DNA from: Desulfuromonas sp.
GTDB taxonomy: Bacteria > Desulfobacterota > Desulfuromonadia > Desulfuromonadales > BM103
Reading direction: 5' to 3'
Assembly: GCA_012026975.1 (NCBI GenBank)
Contig: VEPG01000012.1
Span: 31,949-95,948 of the forward strand
Length of the DNA: 64,000 bases
The notes under the pieces are model-generated. The model ran no database searches. It was not told the origin of the DNA and saw only the letters and a list, made by a program, of their open reading frames with translations. Shown here in pieces: positions 47,752 to 56,987 of the stretch. Every line of letters begins with the position of its first letter. Within the stretch, counting starts at the first letter, position 1. Made by a program: the position numbers and the translations under genes.

Positions 47752-48744
47752 GTGTTTCCCCGTCTATTCCTTCTCATTTCCATCATCGGCTCGGTTGCCC
47801 TGATAGTGGCCTGTACCGACCTCGCCGCCCTGCGTGTCAGCCGGCCGATCGCCCCGATCCAGGACTATGAAACCTTTTTGGTCGGCAACCTCGAGGCCGA
47901 TTACGTCGGTGACGAGAACTGCCTGGCGAAGTGTCACAAGCACGACAAGATCGCCAAGGATTTCAAACTCTCGATTCACGGCGAACAGATCTCGGCGGAA
48001 ACCGGCCTGCCACTGGTCAATTGCGAATCGTGCCACGGGCCGGGAAGCCTGGCCGTGGCTAAGATCGATGAAAAACAGGTCTGCGACTTCAAGACGCTGC
48101 TCCCCCTCGATGAATTTCCGGCCCAGGCCCAGGCGATGCTCTGCCTGAAGTGCCACTCGGCGGCCTCGACCCCGAATCTTGTCAACTGGAACAGCAGCAT
48201 CCACGCAATGAACGACGTCAGTTGCTTCTCCTGTCACAAACTGCACATGGGACCGCAGCAAAAACTTGGCCGCCACGAACAGCAGGAGGTCTGCGAAAGC
48301 TGCCATCTCATGGTCAAGATGGAGTTTGCCCAGTTCTCCCATCACCCGGTGCCGGAGCATAAGATGGCCTGCACCGACTGTCACGACCCGCACAACTCAT
48401 CGAACTCCACCAACCTCAAGGGGATGCAGGTCAAGGCCGTTTGCACCCGCTGCCACATGGAGTATCAGGGACCGTTCGTCTACGAGCACGCCGACGTCAC
48501 CGAGGATTGCACCAACTGTCACAATCCGCACGGCTCACCCAACAACAACCTGCTGACGGTTAATCAGCCGTTCCTGTGCATGCAGTGTCACGCCGGCCAC
48601 CACGGCCAGCGTTCCGACCAGGGGGCTCTAGACAACACGTCGATGAAACAGGCGTTTTTTACTCGCTGCACCGACTGTCATACGTCCATTCACGGCACTG
48701 ACGTTCCGACCGTGCATGGCCGCGGCGGCTTCATTGCACGCTAA
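47752..48744 (+). CDS. Lipoprotein multiheme c-type cytochrome, DmsE/MtrA-like
   Basis: 330 aa from GTG 47752, 7 nt behind GGAGG. Lipobox LIVAC (Cys21). Nine CXXCH motifs (CESCH, CLKCH, CFSCH, CESCH, CTDCH, CTRCH, CTNCH, CMQCH, CTDCH) plus one CX3CH, CLAKCH at 57-62, so ten hemes are possible. Motif spacing and the HDPHN / NPHGS signatures fit the MtrA/DmsE periplasmic decaheme family, which sits in an outer-membrane barrel and passes electrons through it. The MtrB-like gene follows after 38 nt. Electron transfer to outside acceptors is the likely role; donor and acceptor are unknown. Confidence 0.9.
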   Translation: MFPRLFLLISIIGSVALIVACTDLAALRVSRPIAPIQDYETFLVGNLEADYVGDENCLAKCHKHDKIAKDFKLSIHGEQISAETGLPLVNCESCHGPGSLAVAKIDEKQVCDFKTLLPLDEFPAQAQAMLCLKCHSAASTPNLVNWNSSIHAMNDVSCFSCHKLHMGPQQKLGRHEQQEVCESCHLMVKMEFAQFSHHPVPEHKMACTDCHDPHNSSNSTNLKGMQVKAVCTRCHMEYQGPFVYEHADVTEDCTNCHNPHGSPNNNLLTVNQPFLCMQCHAGHHGQRSDQGALDNTSMKQAFFTRCTDCHTSIHGTDVPTVHGRGGFIAR

Positions 48745-48782
48745 ATGTCTGCATCATTTTCAACTGGAACCGGGAGGCAACA

Positions 48783-50909
48783 GTGAACGGATATAAAATT
48801 TGGGTGTCGGCGCTTTGTGGACTGCTCTTGGCCGGTACAGGCAGTGCACTGGCCGACATCAGCGATATCGAGTCGGCCGACAAGGCCGCAACCGAAGCCA
48901 GCGCATCGCTCGGCTACCGCGCCACCAGCGTACATGGCGCTCCCGGCCGGGCCCTTGAATACGACAGCCTGAAATCGAGCCCGCTTTTCAAGGGGCGGTT
49001 GTTTACCGACCAGGGACCCTACCGGCTCGACCTCGGTTTTGACTATCTGAATGAGGACGACTACAACGCAGAGGCGCATCTGGACACGCGCGGACTGCTG
49101 CGCCTCGATCTGCGCTCGACACGGTTTTTCCACAATCTCGACCACATTCCCTATGACAACGGCTTTCGGGGCGTACCGGCAAATGACGACGACCTGCGCG
49201 CCCAGCCTTTTGCTCCTGTAGAAGGAAGTCGGCCAGACGCCTTTTTCCCAGGCACAATCGCTGTTCCTCCGGCGCCGTTACGCGCCTATTACACGGATAA
49301 GAACCCCGGCGACGATTACAGCCTGCGCCTCGACACGAACGAGGTGAAGGTGAAGATCAAGTGCCCCGACTATCCGGCACACGTCAATCTCTCCTACTGG
49401 CGTTATGAAAAACAGGGGGAAAGGCAGCTGCGCTTCGCGTCAGAGGGCGGTACCAGTGGCAGTTGCGTCGGCTGCCACATGCAGAGCAAGACCCGCGACA
49501 TCGACCGGGTTACCGAAGAACTCAAGGTGAGCGCCGATGCGCATGCCGGTTTCGTCGATGTGGTCCTGGAAACCCTGTATCGTACCTTCCGCGACCGCGA
49601 GGAGATTCCGGTCGACACCTTCGGCGTTCATACTCGCGGGCGGGATTACGGGGACTACGAGCACAGCGAGGCCCCGGACAGCCGGTTGAAGGAAGCGACT
49701 TTGCGCCTGAACACGGCCCCCTCCGGCGGACTGGTCGGGAGTGCCAGCTTCACGATCGGTGAGCGGGAAAACCAATCCGATCTGACCTCCGTGGCCCCGG
49801 TCAAAGCCGAGACCGACTATTACAAGGCTTCGGCGGACGCGACCTATACCCCCGGCCAGAACTGGACCTTCAACCTGCGTTACCGGTTGATCGACATGGA
49901 CAGTGACAACTCCACTACGCTTTACGATACGGTCAACACCATCAACGCCTTCAAGTCGCCGCTGCCCGTCCGCGAAAGCATGGATATTACCCGCGCCTGG
50001 TACGAAGCAACCGCCAGCTACCGGCCAAGCCGACACCTGACGTTGAAAGCGGAAGTCCGCCGCGAGGAGATCGACCGCAGCAATACGGGCGAACCGGTCA
50101 CACACTCCTCATCGACGACGCCGATCACCATCAATCCCAGATGGCAGCTTCCCGACGAGGAAATCATCACCCGGGTCAAGCTCGGTTTCAGCAGCAGGCT
50201 GTTGGATAAATCTGCCCTCAAGCTGAGTGGCTGGGTGGCGGTTCAGCAGAACGACGACCCGGCCTACGGCACCTCTTACGGTGACAGCCAGGAGCTTTTC
50301 CTGGTCACCAGCTACACCCCCTCGCCGCTCTGGGGCGTACAGGCAAACATCAACCTGCTCAAACAGGAAAACAACGACTACGAGCTCGAGGCCGAGCCCA
50401 TTGACCGCAACAAGGAGCAGCAGAACCTGAGCCTCGGCACCTGGCTCAACCCCCGCGAGGATCTCAGCTTCGACCTTTATTACGGGTACTTCCGCACGGC
50501 CATCGACCAGAACCTGGCCTTTGGTGCGTCGGCCCCGTACGCGTTCCAGGACGACAGTGTCGATTACCAGCAGACCGTGCATTCCATCACGGCCGGCATG
50601 ACCTGGCAGGCACTGAAAAACCTCTCTTGTCGCCTGGAGGGCTATCACATTCGTTCCAAGGCCGACTATGACCCGAATTTTTCCTATGTCGGTTTCCCCA
50701 ACGGAGCCAATGCCGACTCGTCCGACCTCGAGGAGATCAGCAAGGTTGACATCCGGCAGAACGGCGTGCGCGGCCGGGTGACCTGGCAGATCGACGAAAA
50801 CCTGACCTGCGGTTTGGAAGCGACCTTCGACGATTACGATGAACGCGGCAACGATGTGTTCGACGGTTCGGTCCAGAGCTACATGGCCAGCCTTTCCTAC
50901 ACGTTCTGA
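48783..50909 (+). CDS. MtrB/PioB-family outer-membrane beta-barrel
   Basis: 708 aa from GTG 48783 behind GGGAGG. Signal peptide ending GTGSALA, then a long run of alternating amphipathic strands and a final SYMASLSYTF ending in Phe, the outer-membrane assembly signal. Family features include ISDIES near the mature N-terminus and repeated LRYRLID-type strands. An added CVGCH heme motif occurs at 228-232 (GSCVGCHMQSKTRDIDR). In MtrAB systems the barrel sheathes the decaheme cytochrome. No outermost MtrC-type cytochrome follows. Confidence 0.88.
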   Translation: MNGYKIWVSALCGLLLAGTGSALADISDIESADKAATEASASLGYRATSVHGAPGRALEYDSLKSSPLFKGRLFTDQGPYRLDLGFDYLNEDDYNAEAHLDTRGLLRLDLRSTRFFHNLDHIPYDNGFRGVPANDDDLRAQPFAPVEGSRPDAFFPGTIAVPPAPLRAYYTDKNPGDDYSLRLDTNEVKVKIKCPDYPAHVNLSYWRYEKQGERQLRFASEGGTSGSCVGCHMQSKTRDIDRVTEELKVSADAHAGFVDVVLETLYRTFRDREEIPVDTFGVHTRGRDYGDYEHSEAPDSRLKEATLRLNTAPSGGLVGSASFTIGERENQSDLTSVAPVKAETDYYKASADATYTPGQNWTFNLRYRLIDMDSDNSTTLYDTVNTINAFKSPLPVRESMDITRAWYEATASYRPSRHLTLKAEVRREEIDRSNTGEPVTHSSSTTPITINPRWQLPDEEIITRVKLGFSSRLLDKSALKLSGWVAVQQNDDPAYGTSYGDSQELFLVTSYTPSPLWGVQANINLLKQENNDYELEAEPIDRNKEQQNLSLGTWLNPREDLSFDLYYGYFRTAIDQNLAFGASAPYAFQDDSVDYQQTVHSITAGMTWQALKNLSCRLEGYHIRSKADYDPNFSYVGFPNGANADSSDLEEISKVDIRQNGVRGRVTWQIDENLTCGLEATFDDYDERGNDVFDGSVQSYMASLSYTF

Positions 50910-50937
50910 TCCCGACAAAGAAAAGATACCTTCGACC

Positions 50938-51888
50938 ATGAACCGGTTTTTGCTCATTTTCCTCGCGGTTGGGTGCGCAACCGTCCTGTTTTTGTCGATG
51001 CCGCGCCCTGCCGCCGCCGAACCAATCCTTGCAGCCATCGTTCCCGCCGACCTCCCTCGCTACAAGGAGGCGCACAAGGCCATGGTGCAGATTCTGGAAA
51101 CCGGCGGGTTCGGTGCCGGCAAGCTCAAGATCATGATGCAGGCACCGAACGCCGACAAGATGTCGATCGTCAACAGCGCGCGCCGGGCCGATTCGGCTGG
51201 TGCGGCGGTCATCGTCATTTATGGCAGTCGGGCAGCCCAGGCCCTGGCCGGCGAACAGCTCAACGCGCCGCTCCTTTTCGCCGACGTTTACGACCCGGTG
51301 GCGCTGGGGGTGGTCAAGAGCCTGACCACCACCGGAGCGGAGATTACCGGTGCGTCCAGCAAGACCGACCTTGACAGCCTGGTCGGCCACATGCTCAAAG
51401 TCACCGGGGCCAAAACAATCGGTGTGCTTTATACCAAGGATGAAGGCGGCGCCGAGCAGCAGTTGGCCGAACTGAAGAAAACCGGCGTGACCATCAAAGC
51501 CGAGAATATCAGGAACCCCGGGGAGGCAGCCGCGGCAGCCGAGAAACTTGCCGATCAGTGCGATGCCCTGTTCCTGACGGAAAGCATTGCCGTGATGCAG
51601 CAGGGTCCGACCATCGTCAAGACCGCTCTGGCGCAGAAAAAACCGGCCTTTTCGCAGATCCCCGACCTGGTCAAGACAGGGGCCCTGCTCGGTTTGGAAG
51701 CCGATCCTGACGAACAGGGGAAACTGGTCGGCGTTCACGCTCTGCAGATCCTCCAGGGACAGAAGGCGCATTCCCTGCCGGTCCGCTCCGCCAAAAAGAT
51801 CACCCTGACGATCAACCCGGGGACGGCCGGTCAATTGGGGCTGACTATTCCGCCCGACGTCATGAATGCCGGCCAGGCCATCAAGTAA
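50938..51888 (+). CDS. ABC-type substrate-binding protein (TrpX/YtrF-like, PF04392 family)
   Basis: 316 aa from ATG 50938. Signal peptide cleaved after PRPAAA. Two-lobed periplasmic-binding fold with VIVIYGSRAAQAL, PLLFADVYDPVALGVV, ITGASSKTDLDS, TIGVLYTKDEGGAEQQ and ALFLTESIAVMQQGPTIV, the pattern of PF04392 proteins that bind amino acids or small aromatics. No permease or ATPase gene is nearby, and a chemoreceptor gene starts 10 nt later, so it probably serves as a ligand-binding partner of that receptor. Confidence 0.85.
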   Translation: MNRFLLIFLAVGCATVLFLSMPRPAAAEPILAAIVPADLPRYKEAHKAMVQILETGGFGAGKLKIMMQAPNADKMSIVNSARRADSAGAAVIVIYGSRAAQALAGEQLNAPLLFADVYDPVALGVVKSLTTTGAEITGASSKTDLDSLVGHMLKVTGAKTIGVLYTKDEGGAEQQLAELKKTGVTIKAENIRNPGEAAAAAEKLADQCDALFLTESIAVMQQGPTIVKTALAQKKPAFSQIPDLVKTGALLGLEADPDEQGKLVGVHALQILQGQKAHSLPVRSAKKITLTINPGTAGQLGLTIPPDVMNAGQAIK

Positions 51889-51898
51889 GGGAAACACC

Positions 51899-54277
51899 AT
51901 GCTCAGCAAGCTCAGTCTGCGCTGGAAAACTTTGGTCGTGATGCTGTTGGTGGCGGTACTGCCGCTGGTCGTCAGCATGATGATTCTCTCCGGCTTTACT
52001 CAAAAACAGTTGCGCGCCAGCCTGCTGCAGGTTGCCGAAAAATCAAAGAATTTCGTCGACCTGAACACCGCAGCCACCCAGCGCGAAATGGTCAACACCG
52101 TCACCGTTCTGAGCACGACCACCGACCTGATCAACGCCGTCTATTTCACCACGCTTACGCAGGATCCCGCGCAGCTTGACGAATATCTGGAAACGGCGCG
52201 CACGCAATACAAGTACACCGCCATCGAGGTGCTCGATCCCCAAGGCAAAACGATTGCCGGTGCCCAAGCCAAAGATACCGGACTGGCCGGTGGCGGTGGC
52301 GAAGCGACCGATCCCGCGCTGGCCAAGTTGATGCAGGCGAAGGCCCAGGGCGGGATGCTCCCCTACCGTGGGCGGATGGGCAACCTGGCCGTTGCACCGG
52401 TGCTTTTTCAGGAACAGGTGATTGGCTATCTGCTCGCCATCAACCTGCTCGACGACCAGTACGCCAAGCAATTGCGCGATTTGAGCGGCGTGGAGGTTGC
52501 CTTTCTCGGCCCCGGCGGTGTCGTGGGCGCTTCACACCCCGATCTTCGCGAGATTGACATCAAACGTGATTTCGAAGGCTCCGGCGAAACCGTCTACCTG
52601 GGCGGAAACCGCTTTTTTCCGGTCGCCCGCCCGCTGGGCAGCAGCGGTTACCGTTTGCTGGTCGCCATGGATCTGTCGATCGAAACTTCCGCGTTGACGT
52701 CCTTGCGCACGGTCATGGCGGCACTGGCGATCGGGGCGATCGGTGTCGCCCTCATCGCTGCGCTGCTCTTCTCCCGCACCCTGACCCAACCGCTGCAGGA
52801 AATGGTCGGCAACCTCCGCGAAATCGCCCAGGGGGAAGCCGACTTGAACCATACCCTGCAAGTGCGCAGCCAGGATGAACTCGGGGAACTGGCGGGTAAT
52901 TTCAACAGCTTTGTGCATCGTTTGCGCGAGATGGTCGAACGTATCCGGGATGCGGCCGCGGATATCTTCGGCGCCACGGAGCGAATTCGCCAGACCTCCC
53001 AGGAGGTCAGCGCCGGCACGGTCCGCCAGGCCGCCTCGCTCGAAGATTCCTTCCAGGCCATCCAGGGGATCGATGAATCGGCCATTGATGTGGCTAACGG
53101 CATCAGTTCCCTGCTCGATGCGGTTGAAATCAGTTCCTCCGCTACACTGGAACTGGGCGCCACGATCGAAGAGATCGTTTCCCAGGCCGAACGGCTCTTC
53201 GCCACCATCGAGGAAGTTACCAGTTCGATTGCCGAGATGTCGGTTTCCAGCCAGGAAGTCTCCGACAATGTCGAAAACCTCTCCTCTTCCACCGAGGTAA
53301 CCGCTTCATCGATCACCGAAATGGATGCTTCGATCAAGGAAGTCGAGGAAACCGCTCAGCAGACCAACGCCCTGTCCGAACAGGCCAGCCAGGATGCCGA
53401 AAAGGGGAAGGCCGCGGTTGCCGAAACGATCGCCGGGATTCAGGCGATCCAGACCACGGTCGAAGAGGCCAGCCGGGCCATCGAGGATCTTGGCCGTCAG
53501 TCCCGTGAAATCGGCACCATCCTGACCGTGATCGATGAAGTGGCCGACCAGACTCGCCTGCTGTCGCTGAATGCCTCGATCATCGCTGCTCAGGCAGGCG
53601 AGCACGGCAAGGGCTTTGCGGTCGTGGCCGACGAAATTCGCGAACTGGCCGAGAGGACCGCGGTTTCGACCCAGGAGATTGCAGCCATCATCGGCCGGCT
53701 GCAGGAAGGGACCGGCAGTGCGGTCAAGGCGATGCAGGCCGGCAGCCGCCGGGTCAACGAAGAGGCCGAGCGCTCCAAGGTTGCCGAACAGGCCCTGGAG
53801 AAGATCACCGCCAGCACCCTCAAATCGGCCCAGCAGGTCAAGGGGATCGTGCGCGCGACCCAGGAGCAGGCGCGAGGGAGCAAGCAGATCACCGAAGCCG
53901 TGAATCAGGTTTCATCGATGCTCCAGCAGATCTCCCATTCGGTTAAGCAGCAATCAAGCGGTATCCGGCAACTGGCCAAGGCCGCGGAATCGATGCGCGA
54001 CATTGCCTCTCAGGTCAAACTCAGCACTGGCGAGCAGGCCAAGGGAAGCCATCAGATCACTGCCAACATGGAGCGGATTCGCGCCATGATGCAGCAGATC
54101 GACTATGCCTCCAAGGAACAGTCGGAACGCAGCAAGCAGGTGGTCGAGGCCGTCTCGGAAATCCGCCGGGTAGCCGAGAATAACGCAACCCGCACGGCCG
54201 AGCTTGATCAGGTGGTGGAAAAACTTGCCGCGCAGGCAACGGTGCTCGATCGGGAAATCGGCTCGTTCCGTTCCTGA
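51899..54277 (+). CDS. Methyl-accepting chemotaxis protein
   Basis: 792 aa from ATG 51899. First membrane helix about 12-34, a periplasmic sensing domain of about 240 residues with Cache-like features, second helix around 280-302, HAMP (RTLTQPLQEMVGNL ... EIAQGEADLNHTL), then an unusually long signalling coiled coil. The hairpin tip EVADQTRLLSLNASIIAAQAGEHGKGFAVVADEIREL is recognisable by DEVADQT and GEHGKGFAVV. Other Glu/Gln pairs are candidate methylation sites. It does not end in an NWETF-type pentapeptide. Follows the binding-protein gene by 10 nt. Confidence 0.95.
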   Translation: MLSKLSLRWKTLVVMLLVAVLPLVVSMMILSGFTQKQLRASLLQVAEKSKNFVDLNTAATQREMVNTVTVLSTTTDLINAVYFTTLTQDPAQLDEYLETARTQYKYTAIEVLDPQGKTIAGAQAKDTGLAGGGGEATDPALAKLMQAKAQGGMLPYRGRMGNLAVAPVLFQEQVIGYLLAINLLDDQYAKQLRDLSGVEVAFLGPGGVVGASHPDLREIDIKRDFEGSGETVYLGGNRFFPVARPLGSSGYRLLVAMDLSIETSALTSLRTVMAALAIGAIGVALIAALLFSRTLTQPLQEMVGNLREIAQGEADLNHTLQVRSQDELGELAGNFNSFVHRLREMVERIRDAAADIFGATERIRQTSQEVSAGTVRQAASLEDSFQAIQGIDESAIDVANGISSLLDAVEISSSATLELGATIEEIVSQAERLFATIEEVTSSIAEMSVSSQEVSDNVENLSSSTEVTASSITEMDASIKEVEETAQQTNALSEQASQDAEKGKAAVAETIAGIQAIQTTVEEASRAIEDLGRQSREIGTILTVIDEVADQTRLLSLNASIIAAQAGEHGKGFAVVADEIRELAERTAVSTQEIAAIIGRLQEGTGSAVKAMQAGSRRVNEEAERSKVAEQALEKITASTLKSAQQVKGIVRATQEQARGSKQITEAVNQVSSMLQQISHSVKQQSSGIRQLAKAAESMRDIASQVKLSTGEQAKGSHQITANMERIRAMMQQIDYASKEQSERSKQVVEAVSEIRRVAENNATRTAELDQVVEKLAAQATVLDREIGSFRS

Positions 54278-54292
54278 CCCACTTATAACCGC

Positions 54293-54334
54293 CAGCAAAA
54301 AACCTCGAGGGAATTCCCCCGAGGTTTTTTGCTG
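54293..54334 (+). terminator. Terminator after the chemoreceptor gene
   Basis: CAGCAAAAAACCTCGGGG-type hairpin (AAAACCTCG / CGAGGTTTT) followed by TTTTTT; symmetrical, so it may act on both strands. Confidence 0.8.
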
Positions 54335-54381
54335 TCCGTCTCCAATTCTTTATCTTTTCGTGCAGGTATATTTTTTTATTC

Positions 54382-54410
54382 TTGACTCATTGAATGTTGT
54401 TTGCTATAAA
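54382..54410 (+). promoter_or_regulatory. Promoter of cysK
   Basis: TTGACT (54382-54387), 17-nt spacer, TATAAA (54405-54410), about 44 nt upstream of the ATG. Confidence 0.65.
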
Positions 54411-54453
54411 CAAGCCACTGGGAAACTATCTCGACAGCCAACCGGAGGCGCTC

Positions 54454-55410
54454 ATGGCAAAATTCTTTCTCGACAACTCGCTCTCCATCGGGCGGACCCC
54501 TCTGGTTCGTCTCAACCGCATCGCCCCCGGTGGCGCCACCGTACTGGCCAAGATCGAGGGGCGCAACCCGGCTTACTCGGTCAAGTGCCGTATCGGCGCG
54601 GCCATGATCTGGGACGCCGAGAAAAAGGGACTGCTCGGCCCCGGCAAGGAAATTGTCGAGCCAACCAGCGGCAACACCGGCATTGCCCTGGCTTTCGTCG
54701 CGGCGGCCCGTGGCATTCCGATCACCCTGACCATGCCCGAAACGATGAGCCTCGAGCGCCGGCGGGTTCTCAAGGCGTTTGGCGCCAACCTGGTGCTGAC
54801 GCCGGGGAGCAAGGGGATGAGCGGCGCCGTCGCCGAAGCGGAGCAAATGGCGGCGGCCGCGCCTGACCGCTATGTGCTGCTACACCAGTTCAAAAATCCG
54901 GCCAACCCGGCCATTCATGAACAAACCACCGGCCCGGAAATCTGGGAAGACACGGACGGACAGGTCGACGTAATCATCTCCGGCGTCGGTACCGGCGGCA
55001 CCATCACCGGGATTGCCCGTTACATCAAAAAGACGCGCGGCAAGCAGATTCTGGCAGTCGCCGTCGAACCCGCGGACTCTCCGGTGATCACCCAGCGCTT
55101 GGCCGGAGAGACCTTGCAGCCCGGTCCGCACAAAATCCAGGGGATCGGCGCCGGCTTCATTCCGGACACCCTCGATCTGTCCCTGGTCGACCGTGTTGAG
55201 CAGGTGACCAACGACGAAGCCCTCGAATTTGCCCGCCGCCTCGCCAAAGAGGAGGGGATGCTTTCCGGCATTTCCTGCGGCGCAGCCGCCGCTGTCGCCG
55301 CGCGACTGGCGGCAAAGCCCGAATTTGCCGGCAAAACCATCGTGGCCATCCTCCCCGATGCCGGCGAACGTTATTTGAGCAGCATCCTGTTCGAGGGAAT
55401 TGTCGCATAG
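54454..55410 (+). CDS. cysK: Cysteine synthase (O-acetylserine sulfhydrylase A)
   Basis: 318 aa from ATG 54454 behind GGAGG. PLP lysine in [23 protein letters not shown] for the substrate carboxylate, [14 protein letters not shown] phosphate loop and [11 protein letters not shown]. Makes cysteine from O-acetylserine and sulfide. No riboswitch precedes it, unlike the methionine genes after it. Confidence 0.96.
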   Translation: MAKFFLDNSLSIGRTPLVRLNRIAPGGATVLAKIEGRNPAYSVKCRIGAAMIWDAEKKGLLGPGKEIVEPTSGNTGIALAFVAAARGIPITLTMPETMSLERRRVLKAFGANLVLTPGSKGMSGAVAEAEQMAAAAPDRYVLLHQFKNPANPAIHEQTTGPEIWEDTDGQVDVIISGVGTGGTITGIARYIKKTRGKQILAVAVEPADSPVITQRLAGETLQPGPHKIQGIGAGFIPDTLDLSLVDRVEQVTNDEALEFARRLAKEEGMLSGISCGAAAAVAARLAAKPEFAGKTIVAILPDAGERYLSSILFEGIVA

Positions 55411-55466
55411 AAAGCTGCCATTTGCCCTGGCTTAACCGCAGCGTTCTTTACCAAATAAATATTTTA

Positions 55467-55495
55467 TTGACAATTTTGCTTTAGTAGTTTAGTAA
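55467..55495 (+). promoter_or_regulatory. Promoter before SAM riboswitch 1
   Basis: TTGACA (55467-55472), 17-nt spacer, TAGTAA (55490-55495), about 30 nt before the riboswitch P1 stem. Confidence 0.6.
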
Positions 55496-55521
55496 ACAAT
55501 CAAGATTGTAACAACATAGCC

Positions 55522-55740
55522 TTTTCATCAAGAGTGGCTGAGGGACAGGCCCTGCGACGCCACAGCAACCGATCCGCCATAGCCGTCAGGCAAAGGTGGG
55601 TGCCAGGTGCTAAATCCTGCCCGCAATAGCTCCTTAGGGGCGAAAGCGGGAAAGATGAGAATGGCGCTTTGCAGACGGCAGACCTTTACCTCCGTCCCCG
55701 AAGCCCCTTCTCATCCCCACCGAGAAGGGGCTTTTTCTCT
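55522..55740 (+). promoter_or_regulatory. SAM-I (S-box) riboswitch with terminator
   Basis: Core AAGAGTGGCTGAGGGACAGG, CAGCAACC and GGTGCCAGGTGCTAAATCC match the S-box consensus. P1 is TTTTCATC (55522) with GATGAGAA (55654-55661). The latter can instead pair with TTCTCATC (55708-55715), forming an antiterminator. The terminator AGCCCCTTCTC / GAGAAGGGGCT (55702-55732) with a U run follows. SAM should therefore stabilise P1 and shut off the gene. Confidence 0.93.
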
Positions 55741-55767
55741 TCCGTCAACGTGCACAAGGGGATGACG

Positions 55768-56922
55768 ATGACCTGCCAACCGCAACACCTGACCCTGGAA
55801 AGCCGACTGGTCCAAACCGGCGTCGGCCGCGACGAAAGAACCGGAGGAATCAGCTTTCCGATCTATCCGAGTGCCACCTATCGCCACCCCGGTGTCGGCG
55901 AAAGCACAGGCTACGATTACACCCGCTCGGGGAATCCGACCCGCCAGCTGCTCGAGGAAACCCTGGCCGAACTCGAGGGCGGCGCCCGCGGGTTGGCTTT
56001 TGCCTCCGGCATGGCGGCACTGACCACTCTCTTCCTGCACTTTGCCGCCGGCGACCATCTGGTGGTTTCGGAGGATCTTTACGGCGGTACCTACCGGATT
56101 CTTGATCAGGTATTCGGAAAGCTTGGCCTCTCCGCCAGCTACGTGAATACCGCCGACACGGCAGCCGTTGCCGCCGCCATCCGGCCGCAGAGCAAGGCCC
56201 TGCTGGTGGAAACCCCCGGCAATCCGCTGCTCGGCGTGGCTGATCTGGCGGCGCTTGGCGCTCTCTGCCGGGAGCATGGCCTGCTGTTCATCGTCGACAA
56301 CACCTTCCTCACTCCGGTGCTGCAGCGTCCTTTCGAATTCGGCGCCGATGTCACCGTCTATTCAGCCACCAAATATTTCGGCGGGCACAACGACCTTTGC
56401 GCCGGCGCGCTGGTGGCACGCACAGCGGATCTCGGAGAACGATTGTATTTTCTGCAAAATTCAACCGGCGGCATCCTCCCTCCGCAGGACTGCTGGCTGC
56501 TGCTGCGCAGCCTGAAAACCCTTTCCCTGCGCCTGGAACGGCATTGCGCGAATGCCCTTTCCGTGGCACGCTGGCTGAAAACCCGGCAGAAAGTCACGGC
56601 GGTCTACTATCCGGGGCTTGAAGAGCACCCCGGACATGAGTTATCGAAACGGCAGACAGCGGGTTTCGGCGGCATGCTCTCGTTCCGGGTCAATACCCCG
56701 GAAACCGCCCGGCAGGTTTTGAAACGCTTGCGGTTGGTTTCCTTCGCCGAAAGTCTCGGTGGCGTGGAGTCGCTGATGACCCTCCCGGCGGTGCAGACCC
56801 ACGCCGACATCCCCGAAGCTGAGCGGTTACGCCTTGGCATCTGTGATCGGCTGCTACGGTTGTCGGTCGGCATCGAGAGCGCTTGCGACATTATTGCCGA
56901 CTTGGAACAGGCTTTAACTTAA
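55768..56922 (+). CDS. Transsulfuration-family PLP enzyme 1 (cystathionine gamma-synthase/beta-lyase or sulfhydrylase)
   Basis: 384 aa; ATG 55768 chosen because AAGGGG lies 6 nt before it (an ATG 6 nt earlier overlaps it). Cys/Met-metabolism PLP family: YDYTRSGNPTR, ASGMAALTT, ETPGNPLLGVADL, VDNTFLTP and the PLP lysine in SATKYFGGHND. It uses an activated homoserine and cysteine or sulfide. With metX acetylating homoserine nearby, O-acetylhomoserine is the likely substrate. Sequence alone does not separate synthase from lyase. Confidence 0.85.
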   Translation: MTCQPQHLTLESRLVQTGVGRDERTGGISFPIYPSATYRHPGVGESTGYDYTRSGNPTRQLLEETLAELEGGARGLAFASGMAALTTLFLHFAAGDHLVVSEDLYGGTYRILDQVFGKLGLSASYVNTADTAAVAAAIRPQSKALLVETPGNPLLGVADLAALGALCREHGLLFIVDNTFLTPVLQRPFEFGADVTVYSATKYFGGHNDLCAGALVARTADLGERLYFLQNSTGGILPPQDCWLLLRSLKTLSLRLERHCANALSVARWLKTRQKVTAVYYPGLEEHPGHELSKRQTAGFGGMLSFRVNTPETARQVLKRLRLVSFAESLGGVESLMTLPAVQTHADIPEAERLRLGICDRLLRLSVGIESACDIIADLEQALT

Positions 56923-56975
56923 ACATAGGTCTTATAGGTCTTATAGGCCTTATGTGACCCATAAGACCTATAAAA
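56923..56975. repeat. GTCTTATAG-type direct and inverted repeats
   Basis: AGGTCTTAT repeated twice, then ATAAGACCTA in inverse orientation, forming a TAGGTCTTAT / ATAAGACCTA hairpin between the two PLP-enzyme genes. Low-complexity intergenic repeat. Confidence 0.5.
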
Positions 56976-56987
56976 AAGGATTTCCCA

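Noticed and set aside
50938-51888. Complete ABC uptake transporter
   Set aside because: Only the binding protein is present; no permease or ATPase gene on either side.
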